A stretch of DNA of 39,153 bases from Gammaproteobacteria bacterium. Lineage in GTDB: Bacteria > Pseudomonadota > Gammaproteobacteria > Pseudomonadales > Azotimanducaceae. Position numbers and translations under genes: made by a program. A model generated the notes under the pieces. It was given only the letters and a program-made list of their open reading frames with translations, was not told the origin of the DNA and ran no database searches. The stretch spans positions 1-39,153 of the forward strand of contig PBRC01000073.1 of assembly GCA_002725285.1 (NCBI GenBank). Direction: 5' to 3'. Positions 33,701 to 39,153 of this stretch are shown in pieces (within the stretch, counting starts at the first letter, position 1; every line of letters begins with the position of its first letter).

Positions 33701-34080
33701 CCGTGTTCCTCCGCCAGCTTTCTGGCCCTGGTTTTATCTCCCAGCAATTCCAGTGTTTCGACAGACGGGCCAACAAATGTGATGTCTGCCTCAAAACAGC
33801 GTCTCGCCAGATCTGCACTTTCCGCAAGAAATCCGTATCCCGGATGTATCGCCACACTTGCGGTCGCGCCTGCTATCTCAATCAGTTGATCAATATTAAG
33901 GTATGCATTGGCACCTCTCCCTTGGAGTGAGCAGCTTTCATCTGCGAGCCGCAGATGTGGCGACCGGGCATCATCGTCGGAAAACACAGCTACTGTCGCA
34001 ATTCCCAATTCTCGAGCTGCCCGAATGATGCGAACAGCAATTTCACCCCGGTTTGCTACAAGAAGCTTCTTGACACCCAT
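30727..34080 (-). CDS. Single-chain biotin-dependent acyl-CoA carboxylase (biotin carboxylase-BCCP-carboxyltransferase)
   Basis: The protein has 1117 residues from the ATG at 34080, with AGGA 9 nt upstream (a TTG at 34086 would add two). Biotin carboxylase covers residues 1-450: KLLVANRGEIAVRIIRAA, HPGYGFLAES, the ATP loop VAGGGGRGMRVV and catalytic EANPRLQVEHTVTE. A biotinyl domain follows at about 510-580 (MSALKMEHVV, biotin on Lys546). The carboxyltransferase covers 600-1117 and has both N- and C-type crotonase folds (RGHDKTDRMMELANELSLPL, then GFG/GGAID/PGMMVGPE). One polypeptide with all three functions, about 120 kDa, is the plan of long-chain acyl-CoA carboxylases described from Mycobacterium avium; typical ACC, PCC and MCC split into two or more subunits. 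It turns an acyl-CoA into a 2-carboxyacyl-CoA; chain length is unknown. Confidence 0.88.
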   Translation of the reverse strand: MGVKKLLVANRGEIAVRIIRAARELGIATVAVFSDDDARSPHLRLADESCSLQGRGANAYLNIDQLIEIAGATASVAIHPGYGFLAESADLARRCFEADITFVGPSVETLELLGDKTRARKLAEEHGVSVLPGSVASVSLDEAEQFLHGLGEDGSMVIKAVAGGGGRGMRVVSRLDDVAKAYARCQSEASAAFGDDAVYVEQLFSNARHIEVQVFGDGEGSVVHMGERECTVQRSHQKLLEIAPSPNISAILRGNLCEAAVSMARSLAYRSLGTFEFLVGAVGSEDRFVFIEANPRLQVEHTVTEQVMGLDLVQAQLRLAGGEKLTDLNFPDNPQPSGYAIQARVNTEKMAPDGKVHPTAGQLAVFDLPSGPGIRVDTYGQNGYVTNPAFDSLLAKVIAHSTSEDFAMVVSRLLQALDEVEIVGLDTNLSLLMKLLRHEDFTSQNISTDWLDRNIELLLTDDETDPSVSVAGSQAGAAIDKIDPLASLDYFRDGARNERPANAPLIGPPNTEAVPSPLLATVTEIHVNEGDLVREGQTMFVMSALKMEHVVEAKSGGIVRQVTVALDETVFEDHPLAFIEVQDVGGVFEKESREVDLDYVRPSLQALFDRREFGLDKNRPAGIERRHSRGRRTVQENIEILVDPGTWVEYGALTIAGQRGRRPLEELIRKTPADGLVAGIGSVNGDLFDEKRARAMFVSYDDTVFAGTQGARGHDKTDRMMELANELSLPLIFHAEGAGGRSGDTEISPSVHPSIRTWEKMAQLSGKIPMIGVTAGWCYAGNAAILGVTDIIIATEDSLIAMGGPSVIEGSGMGVFLPEEVGAISDTVSAGTVDIVVKDHDEAIAASKKCLSYFQGSIDPWECVDQRELRHVIPENRYRSFDIRELISKLADRDSVLELRPDFGVGMITAFIRIEGHPFGLTANNNAFIGGAIDSPGSDKVARFWQICDAFNIPIVSLIDTPGMMVGPEVEKSGLVRHCSRLFVTGANLETPRFSIILRKGYALGSLAVMTGSSRASVFTVTWPDGEFGGMNIESGVLLGSREILEKIEDVDERAAAYKKMVDAAYERSGALHSASVFGVDDVIDPAETRKWIVDGLKSVPQSEPLRRGRHSFLDPW

Positions 34081-34095
34081 TCTCAATTTTCCTGC

Positions 34096-34920
34096 TCAAT
34101 ACCCTCTGAAATTTGGATCGCGTTTCTCTCTAAATGAGAGAAACCCTTCTTTGTTGTCGTCAGACAAACTCACCAGAGGAATAGCGGTTTCGGACCACAA
34201 CATGGCATTTTCGAAATCAAGTGTCGATGTTTTGTAGGCGAGCAACTTTCCGATTTTCTGTGCGATGGGCGGACCGTTCTCTATTTCCGTGGCAAGATCC
34301 ATGGTCTTGTTCTCTAACTCTTCCGGTTCCACCAGGTAATTGGTCAGCCCCGATTCATGAGCCTCTTCGGCACTCATAAATCGGCCCGTCATCATCAGCT
34401 CCATTGCTTTACGCCAACCCAGTATCTTCGGCAGAGACCAGAATCCACCCAGGTCTGCATACAAGCCCCGTTTGACGTAGGCAACCTGATAGCGAGCAGC
34501 CGTTGATCCTACGGCCAGGTCACAATGACTTGCCAGATCGAAACCAGCACCAACACAGGGACCATTGATCGAGGCGATCACCGGCACTTCCAAACGACGC
34601 AGTGCTATATAGGTCTCAACCTCGTAGCGGAAGTTCAATCTTGTCCCTTCCACATCGATCGAGATATCTTCGGGCGGTTTCTCCCGGTTCGGATTAGCCG
34701 TCCCGCTGATGTCCATACCAGCACAAAACCCACGGCCAGCACCGGTAATCACCACGCAGCGAATTGAACGATCGGCACGGGTATCGGTCAGAATTTCTCT
34801 AAATTCACCAAGCAGTGGAAATGTCAGTGCATTGAGTCTTTCCGGGCGGTTGAGTGTTATCCATAAGATTCCGTCGTGATCTCCACGACGTTCGGTCAAG
34901 ATCGGGTTTTCATCAGCCAT
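34096..34920 (-). CDS. Enoyl-CoA hydratase/isomerase family protein, possibly dienoyl-CoA isomerase-like
   Basis: The protein has 274 residues from the ATG at 34920, with AAGGAG 8 nt upstream; a start 16 codons earlier has no such site. Crotonase fold: RGFCAGMDISG for the oxyanion hole, then INGPCVGAGFDLASHCDLAV. Where hydratases carry a first catalytic Glu this protein has Asp (GAGFDL). The second site reads KRGLYADLGGFWSLPKIL, resembling the ADVGxLxRLP of delta3,5-delta2,4-dienoyl-CoA isomerase rather than the LPE of hydratases. I infer isomerase or another crotonase reaction and give hydratase low odds. It is the gene directly before the carboxylase (15 nt apart) in the same operon. Confidence 0.82.
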   Translation of the reverse strand: MADENPILTERRGDHDGILWITLNRPERLNALTFPLLGEFREILTDTRADRSIRCVVITGAGRGFCAGMDISGTANPNREKPPEDISIDVEGTRLNFRYEVETYIALRRLEVPVIASINGPCVGAGFDLASHCDLAVGSTAARYQVAYVKRGLYADLGGFWSLPKILGWRKAMELMMTGRFMSAEEAHESGLTNYLVEPEELENKTMDLATEIENGPPIAQKIGKLLAYKTSTLDFENAMLWSETAIPLVSLSDDNKEGFLSFREKRDPNFRGY

Positions 34921-35026
34921 GATATAACTCCTTTTTTGGAATGGATTTCTCGCGTTTTCACGGATCAATTTTTCCTGCCAAATTTCAGATTACAAGGTAT
35001 TATTGCTTCAAAAACTGTGAACAAAT

Positions 35027-36544
35027 CTACCCATCGGCAATTTTCGCCTGAACTTCACGTAGCTTCGCTTCAGTCAGAGGGTAAGACCATAAAAGCGGTA
35101 CACCGACAAACTTGAAGAGTGCCGGAAAAACAGAATAAACACAGGCAAGCATTAACAGGGAAAACTCTGAGTTGGTTGTGTTACGCGGGTCGGCTTGTGC
35201 GTCAAAACCGAACCAAACGACGAGAGAAAGGCCGATTGTGACTCCCAGGGCATAGGCTCCCTTGCGAACCATAGACCAGATGGAGAAGTACGCGCCAGCC
35301 CTTCGTTGACCCGTCTCCGCCGTATCAACATCAATGACATCTGCACACATAGCCGAAGGCAGGGCAGACAGAGCACCAATCGCCGATCCCTTGAGACACA
35401 TGACGATAAGGAAGAATAAGAACTTGCCAGTATCGATTCCTTCAAAATACTCAACCATTGACTGGTAAGTGTCCGCAGGCAGGAATGACAGAAGTCGAGG
35501 AATCTCAAAAGCGGTAAACCAACTACTTGGGGCAATGGCGATAAGCGGCAGCCATGAGGCCCAAAATGCATACCAGCCAATCGCAATCATCGTCGCGCGA
35601 TGTTTGCCAATCTTTCGGGACAGTTTGAACCACAGAGGAATGGCCACTATCTGACATAGGAAATAGGGCGCAAGATAAAGTCCATACAATTCACCCGCAA
35701 CCAGTACATGCTTAACAAAAAAGAAAGAAAGACTGTTGGTCATCGCAGCGCCCATACTCGAGAAGGCAAATATGACGACAAGCAGCACGTAGGGTCGATT
35801 CTTTATCACGACCTTGAGACCTTCGATCAATGGCACACGTTTATTCTGTGATTCAACAACAGGCCACTCGGGTACCGAAATTAGCGCATTAGCCACCACG
35901 ATCGGCATGACGACACACATAAAACCCACCAGGAAGAACACAACGTCCACGGGTTTCGAAATACCCCAAAAAAGCAATATGGCGGGGATAAATGCAGATA
36001 ACAGCGCACCAGAGACGCTGAATCCTTCTCGCCAGCTCATCACCAATGTGCGGTCATTGTAGTTATCGGCCAGTTCGGCTCCCCAGGCAGAATAGGGCAG
36101 ATCTTTGATTGTCGATCCCAGATAGAGCAGTACCATCATGCAGAACATCCACGGATAACCTGACGAAAATGTCGATCCAAAAACAGTTACATCACTAAAT
36201 CCACCGGGTGCAATAAACAGCAGATACATGCCAGCCGCATAGATCGGTGTGCCTAACAATACAAAGGGTTTACGACGCCCCCAGCGAGTTCGTAACTTAT
36301 CTGAAAGAAATCCAATGATCGGATCAGTGACCACATCAGTGATCCGTGAGAGCGTGATCAGCAGGCCAACCCAGAATAACGAAAGACCAAAACCATCTGC
36401 GTAAACTGCCGGTAAGTACACAGCAATCGGCAGTCCTGCCAATGCAAGTGGTGTTGCTGGCGCAGCATATGAGATCAGAATCCACTTGGTCAGTGGTTTA
36501 CGTCCTGTCTCTCCGGTCATGCTCGCCACTGCAATATCGACCAT
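35027..36544 (-). CDS. GPH-type (MelB-like) MFS cation symporter
   Basis: The protein has 505 residues and about 12 membrane helices. It begins with WILISYAAPATPLALAGLPI and has the GPH signature ITDVVTDPIIGFLSDKLRTR then WGRRKPFVLLG. The DxxxDPxxGxxSD block contains the cation-binding aspartates of MelB relatives. It sits in the inner membrane; family members import sugars, glycosides or, in environmental groups, lipid-like compounds with sodium or protons. It starts the minus-strand run that leads, about 105 nt later, into the crotonase-carboxylase-radical SAM-AGPS genes, and could bring in their substrate. The ribosome site AGGGTGAG is good. Confidence 0.85.
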   Translation of the reverse strand: MVDIAVASMTGETGRKPLTKWILISYAAPATPLALAGLPIAVYLPAVYADGFGLSLFWVGLLITLSRITDVVTDPIIGFLSDKLRTRWGRRKPFVLLGTPIYAAGMYLLFIAPGGFSDVTVFGSTFSSGYPWMFCMMVLLYLGSTIKDLPYSAWGAELADNYNDRTLVMSWREGFSVSGALLSAFIPAILLFWGISKPVDVVFFLVGFMCVVMPIVVANALISVPEWPVVESQNKRVPLIEGLKVVIKNRPYVLLVVIFAFSSMGAAMTNSLSFFFVKHVLVAGELYGLYLAPYFLCQIVAIPLWFKLSRKIGKHRATMIAIGWYAFWASWLPLIAIAPSSWFTAFEIPRLLSFLPADTYQSMVEYFEGIDTGKFLFFLIVMCLKGSAIGALSALPSAMCADVIDVDTAETGQRRAGAYFSIWSMVRKGAYALGVTIGLSLVVWFGFDAQADPRNTTNSEFSLLMLACVYSVFPALFKFVGVPLLWSYPLTEAKLREVQAKIADG

Positions 36545-36644
36545 TTAACTCACCCTGCAATCACACCATGTTAAGAAACTATCACAAATCTATACACAGT
36601 GCTTTATCCTATTTCCGGTCAGTACTGAGCCCTACGAATAAGTT

Positions 36645-37085
36645 TCACAGCTGGTGGTACCCTCTGCCTTTATAGTCAAATTCCCACAACTCACGATTCT
36701 TAACATCCTGTAAATAGAAGTTATTGTGGTATGAACGTATTTCCGCGATTCTGCCATCAACAAAGTAGTACCATTCACTCCCCCTGAGCAGTTCAGGCCT
36801 CCCGGTAGCAGAAGGAGTCCAGCGCATGCTCCACTCGATTACTGCTTCAGGCTCCTGAATGATAACGTGATCCAGCCGCCACTCGGCCTGGGTCCTGGGT
36901 CCGACTTTGGCCCAGTAATTCGCCAATGCCCGAGCACCCTTGACGGCACTATGGTCTACAAAATAGTGAACGACATCATCTGTAAATGTAGACATCATTA
37001 ATTCACTATCTGCCGCACTGCATCCCCGATAGTAGTTCTTGATTGTCTCAACATACTCATGGCCTGACTGGCGTAACCTCACCAT
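36645..37085 (-). CDS. NTF2-like (SnoaL-type) protein
   Basis: The protein has 146 residues. N-terminal helix and turn: YVETIKNYYRGCSAADSELM then MSTFTDDVVHYFVDH. The sheet contains VIEWSMRWTPSATGRPELLR and YYFVDGRIAEIRSYHNNF. This is the NTF2-like layout with a Trp-rich pocket and an Asp (TFTDDV) where ketosteroid-isomerase relatives have catalytic or ligand-binding groups. The specific role is unknown. It is divergent from the DksA-like gene with only about 24 bp between starts, so the two promoters overlap. Confidence 0.75.
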   Translation of the reverse strand: MVRLRQSGHEYVETIKNYYRGCSAADSELMMSTFTDDVVHYFVDHSAVKGARALANYWAKVGPRTQAEWRLDHVIIQEPEAVIEWSMRWTPSATGRPELLRGSEWYYFVDGRIAEIRSYHNNFYLQDVKNRELWEFDYKGRGYHQL

Positions 37086-37109
37086 GCCCCACTCTCCGCT
37101 AATTCCCTG

Positions 37110-37496
37110 ATGCGTTATGATAACCCCATGGGCGATGAACTCTCACCAGCACAATTAACTGAACTTGAGTCAGATCTGCACGATCTGAAAACGAGCCTGG
37201 AGGACCTGTTGATAGCGACCGAAACCGGTGCAAAACCTGTTTCATTAAGGGAGAACACCGGTCGCTTAAGTCGAATGGATGAAATGCACAATCAGAGTAT
37301 TCTGCTTGCTAACAGGAATGTGACCAGAAATCGACTAAAGCAGGTGATTGCAGCCATTGAGCGAATAAAACAGGACGACTTCGGTTTCTGTACTAATTGT
37401 GATGGAGTCATCTGTTTGAATCGCCTGAAGGCCTACCCGGAAGCTAACCTTTGCCTAGACTGTCAGAGCGAACACGAAAAGACAGATGATACTTAG
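37110..37496 (+). CDS. TraR/DksA-family C4 zinc-finger protein
   Basis: The protein has 128 residues from the ATG at 37110; the ATG at 37128 (MGDELSPAQL) may be the true start because family homology begins there. It has a long coiled-coil helical hairpin (LTELESDLHDLKTSLEDLLI, then RLSRMDEMHNQSILLANRN) followed by the zinc finger FGFCTNCDGVICLNRLKAYP, then CLDC. Four cysteines make the finger. DksA binds in the RNA polymerase secondary channel, and the coiled-coil tip acidic residues drive its effect. Here an Asp lies in the hairpin region, but I cannot place the tip. It is the only regulator-like gene in the window. Confidence 0.82.
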   Translation: MRYDNPMGDELSPAQLTELESDLHDLKTSLEDLLIATETGAKPVSLRENTGRLSRMDEMHNQSILLANRNVTRNRLKQVIAAIERIKQDDFGFCTNCDGVICLNRLKAYPEANLCLDCQSEHEKTDDT

Positions 37497-37566
37497 TGCC
37501 AACGGTTGCTGTTCACTGTCTGAATACATAAAGTAGAAGCACTACATTGAAGCGAGGGGATGTGAG

Positions 37567-38739
37567 ATGGCAGATTTTCGAGCTGAAGTAAGAAGTTGGC
37601 TTGCTGAAAACTGTCCGGAGGGTGCCAGGGGTCCTGGACAGATACTCACGGGCAGCACCAAGATCAAGATTGAAAATCCGGACGCCAAACTTTGGCTTGA
37701 TCGCATGGCAGAACGTGGCTGGACGACACCCATGTGGCCCAAAGAATACGGTGGTGGCGGACTCAGCAAGGATCAGTTTCTTGTATTGCTTGATGAGATG
37801 CGACGCATCAAGGCAAGATCACCTCTGGTCGGGATGGGAACAAGTCTAATCGGGCCAACGCTTCTTGACTTTGGAACAGAGGATCAGAAACAACGCCATC
37901 TCCCAAGGATTATTCGAGGTGAAGTTGCCTGGTGCCAGGGTTACAGTGAACCGGGCGCAGGATCTGACCTGGCTAGCCTGCAGACCAGAGCGGTACTTGA
38001 AGGAGATCACTTCACCATCAACGGTCAAAAGATCTGGACTTCTGGTGCCCAGTGGGCCGACTGGATGTTCATTCTTGTCCGAACTGATCCTGACGTACCT
38101 AAACACGATGGGATCAGCTTCATGCTACTGGATATGGACCAGCCTGGTGTCACCGTAAAACCCATTCAGTTGATAAGCGGCAACTCTCCATTCTGTGAAT
38201 CTTTTTTTGACAATGCAAAGGCAGAAAGGCGCGACCTTATAGGCGAACTCAACAGAGGCTGGACAGTGGGAAAACGTTTGCTGCAGCACGAACGGTCAGG
38301 AATCACTACTTTGGCGGGTGGTGCACAGCGACCCACCGGCCCGAAACTCTCGGATCTCGCAAAGAAATACCTTGGCGAGGATGACGGTCGAATTCAAGAT
38401 CGCGACTTTCGCGAGCGGATTCTCCGTCATGAAATGAATGCCCGATCATACTCAATTACACAGCGAAAGGCCGTTGAAGAAACTTCAGAAGCCAAGACAC
38501 CAGGACCCGCAACCTCGATGTTCAAATACTACGGTTCGAGAAGCATGCAAAATGCGGCTGATCTTTCGAGAGATATTCGAGGCAGTCAGGGTCTGGGCTG
38601 GGAGGGCGATGGTTTTTCAACGGCGGATCAGGAATCGCTGCGCATGTTTCTCTCAAGCAGAGCCGCTTCAATCTACTCAGGCTCAAACGAGATTCAACTT
38701 AATATCATTGCAAAACGAGTGCTTGGATTACCGGATTAG
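37567..38739 (+). CDS. Acyl-CoA dehydrogenase (FadE/pimeloyl-type)
   Basis: The protein has 390 residues. Signatures in order: RGWTTPMWPKEYGGGGLSKD, CQGYSEPGAGSDLASLQTRA, FTINGQKIWTSGAQ, and the end IYSGSNEIQLNIIAKRVLGL. The 'EPGAGSDLA' and 'NGQKIWTS' blocks are the flavin and acyl-CoA binding regions. The subgroup, with an N-terminus starting at the first helix and no early domain, resembles dehydrogenases used on steroid side chains, dicarboxylates or branched acids, often as heteromers. No small-subunit partner is next to it. The ATG at 37567 follows GAGGGG. It transfers electrons to ETF in the cytoplasm. Confidence 0.9.
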   Translation: MADFRAEVRSWLAENCPEGARGPGQILTGSTKIKIENPDAKLWLDRMAERGWTTPMWPKEYGGGGLSKDQFLVLLDEMRRIKARSPLVGMGTSLIGPTLLDFGTEDQKQRHLPRIIRGEVAWCQGYSEPGAGSDLASLQTRAVLEGDHFTINGQKIWTSGAQWADWMFILVRTDPDVPKHDGISFMLLDMDQPGVTVKPIQLISGNSPFCESFFDNAKAERRDLIGELNRGWTVGKRLLQHERSGITTLAGGAQRPTGPKLSDLAKKYLGEDDGRIQDRDFRERILRHEMNARSYSITQRKAVEETSEAKTPGPATSMFKYYGSRSMQNAADLSRDIRGSQGLGWEGDGFSTADQESLRMFLSSRAASIYSGSNEIQLNIIAKRVLGLPD

Positions 38740-38767
38740 ACCAGTCGATCGAGTAGGAGTCGGGTGA

Positions 38768-39004
38768 TTGAAAATTTTGCTGGTGGATGTATGCCACACA
38801 CTATACAAGTCCAATATCACTATTTGCAACGAACCTTTTTACAGTTCAACCAGTATTTTCATTATTGACAGTGAAAATCCGCTGATCGACAGTGAGTGGC
38901 TGGACCAACCGGTGGACAAAATCGGCATTAAGCAACTCAGGGTGGATAACAGGCTATCGAATATTCCAGGTAACGCGCACACGGCAATGGCTAACAGTGC
39001 ATGA
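38768..39004 (+). pseudogene. Doubtful short frame with HAD-phosphatase-like start
   Basis: Opening from a TTG, the frame reads KILLVDVCHTLYKSNITI, similar to the DxCxTLYxSN opening of some HAD-superfamily proteins, where the second Asp is replaced by Cys-His. The other 60 residues match nothing I know. The frame closes with TGA (39002-39004) just before the next gene. It may be a decayed HAD gene head or a chance open frame. Confidence 0.25.
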
Positions 39005-39016
39005 GTTGCTCTCAAC

Positions 39017-39153
39017 ATGAAACTCGCAAAAACTGAATCCTCTATCAAGATCTATCTTTTTTCTACTGATCAACCGGGTATTGAACGGCTACTTGATCAG
39101 GGAAAACATCTACTCACCACTGAAGAGCGACTACGGGCTGCTCGTACGTCGCA
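39017..39153 (+). CDS. Start of a 4'-phosphopantetheinyl transferase (Sfp type), cut by the window end
   Basis: From the ATG at 39017 the first 45 residues read MKLAKTESSIKIYLFSTDQP then HLLTTEERLRAARTS. The beta-strand 'xKIYLFSTDQ' and the short helix 'LLTxEERxRAAR' are the typical N-terminus of Sfp-type transferases ('vhvW.ldld... LLspdErarAarf'). These enzymes place phosphopantetheine on acyl or peptidyl carrier proteins. The diagnostic (V/I)G(V/I)D and WxxKE motifs lie beyond the window, so the call rests on the first 45 residues. No clear ribosome site is seen. Confidence 0.55.
   Translation, partial: MKLAKTESSIKIYLFSTDQPGIERLLDQGKHLLTTEERLRAARTS

Noticed and set aside
1-39153. tRNA, rRNA, CRISPR or phage genes
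   Set aside because: I saw no cloverleaf-compatible segments, direct-repeat arrays, or structural or integrase genes anywhere in the window.

Overview
The window is a gene-dense stretch of bacterial chromosome with moderate GC. It looks most like a free-living, probably marine, heterotrophic gammaproteobacterium. That is an inference from the gene content: CaiB-type CoA transferase, FAS1-like/MaoC dehydratase pair, several acyl-CoA dehydrogenases and enoyl-CoA hydratases, RND efflux, MHS and SSS transporters, and a DksA-type zinc finger. No rRNA, tRNA, CRISPR array, intact insertion sequence or phage module is visible. The only regulator-like gene is the small TraR/DksA protein.

Layout. 1-4510: the end of a large Ig-repeat surface protein, a decayed DUF885 tail, a CaiB-type CoA transferase, a remnant-rich gap with a structured repeat, a DUF123 GIY-YIG-like protein and a DUF4336 protein. 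4663-8653: an MHS transporter, an exported isoaspartyl methyltransferase overlapping a c-type-cytochrome-like gene, a second structured repeat, and a MaoC + FAS1-like dehydratase pair. 8821-12964: an acyl-CoA dehydrogenase, a GAF-like fragment, a Frag1/DRAM-like membrane protein, a xanthine-dehydrogenase tail, and a 35-residue membrane microprotein directly before a sodium:solute symporter. 12984-20790: a broken carboxylesterase, an EthD-like protein, a DUF4440 remnant, an RND pump (adaptor plus permease), a CurA-like oxidoreductase and a broken serine hydrolase. 20850-27899: enoyl-CoA hydratase, acyl-CoA synthetase, two lipoprotein hydrolases (amidase and HExxH peptidase), a DnaC/IstB-like fragment and an NTF2-like protein. 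28105-36544 (minus strand): a compact run reading GPH-type transporter, enoyl-CoA hydratase/isomerase, single-chain biotin-dependent acyl-CoA carboxylase, radical SAM protein, alkyl-DHAP-synthase-like flavoprotein. 36645-39153: an NTF2-like protein, a DksA-like protein, another acyl-CoA dehydrogenase, a doubtful HAD-like fragment and the start of a phosphopantetheinyl transferase.

Two themes stand out. First, most intact enzymes act on acyl-CoA thioesters: activation, dehydrogenation, hydration, CoA transfer and carboxylation. The 28105-34920 run combines a one-chain acyl-CoA carboxylase, a radical SAM enzyme and an ether-lipid-synthase-like flavoenzyme, and is the best candidate for an undescribed lipid pathway. 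Second, the gaps between intact genes are full of short decayed gene pieces: DUF885, SDR, GAF, XDH, carboxylesterase, DUF4440, beta-lactamase-fold and DnaC-like. Most of them are C-terminal tails, which suggests ongoing gene loss by deletion. All family assignments come from reading translated sequence by eye; no database search was run.
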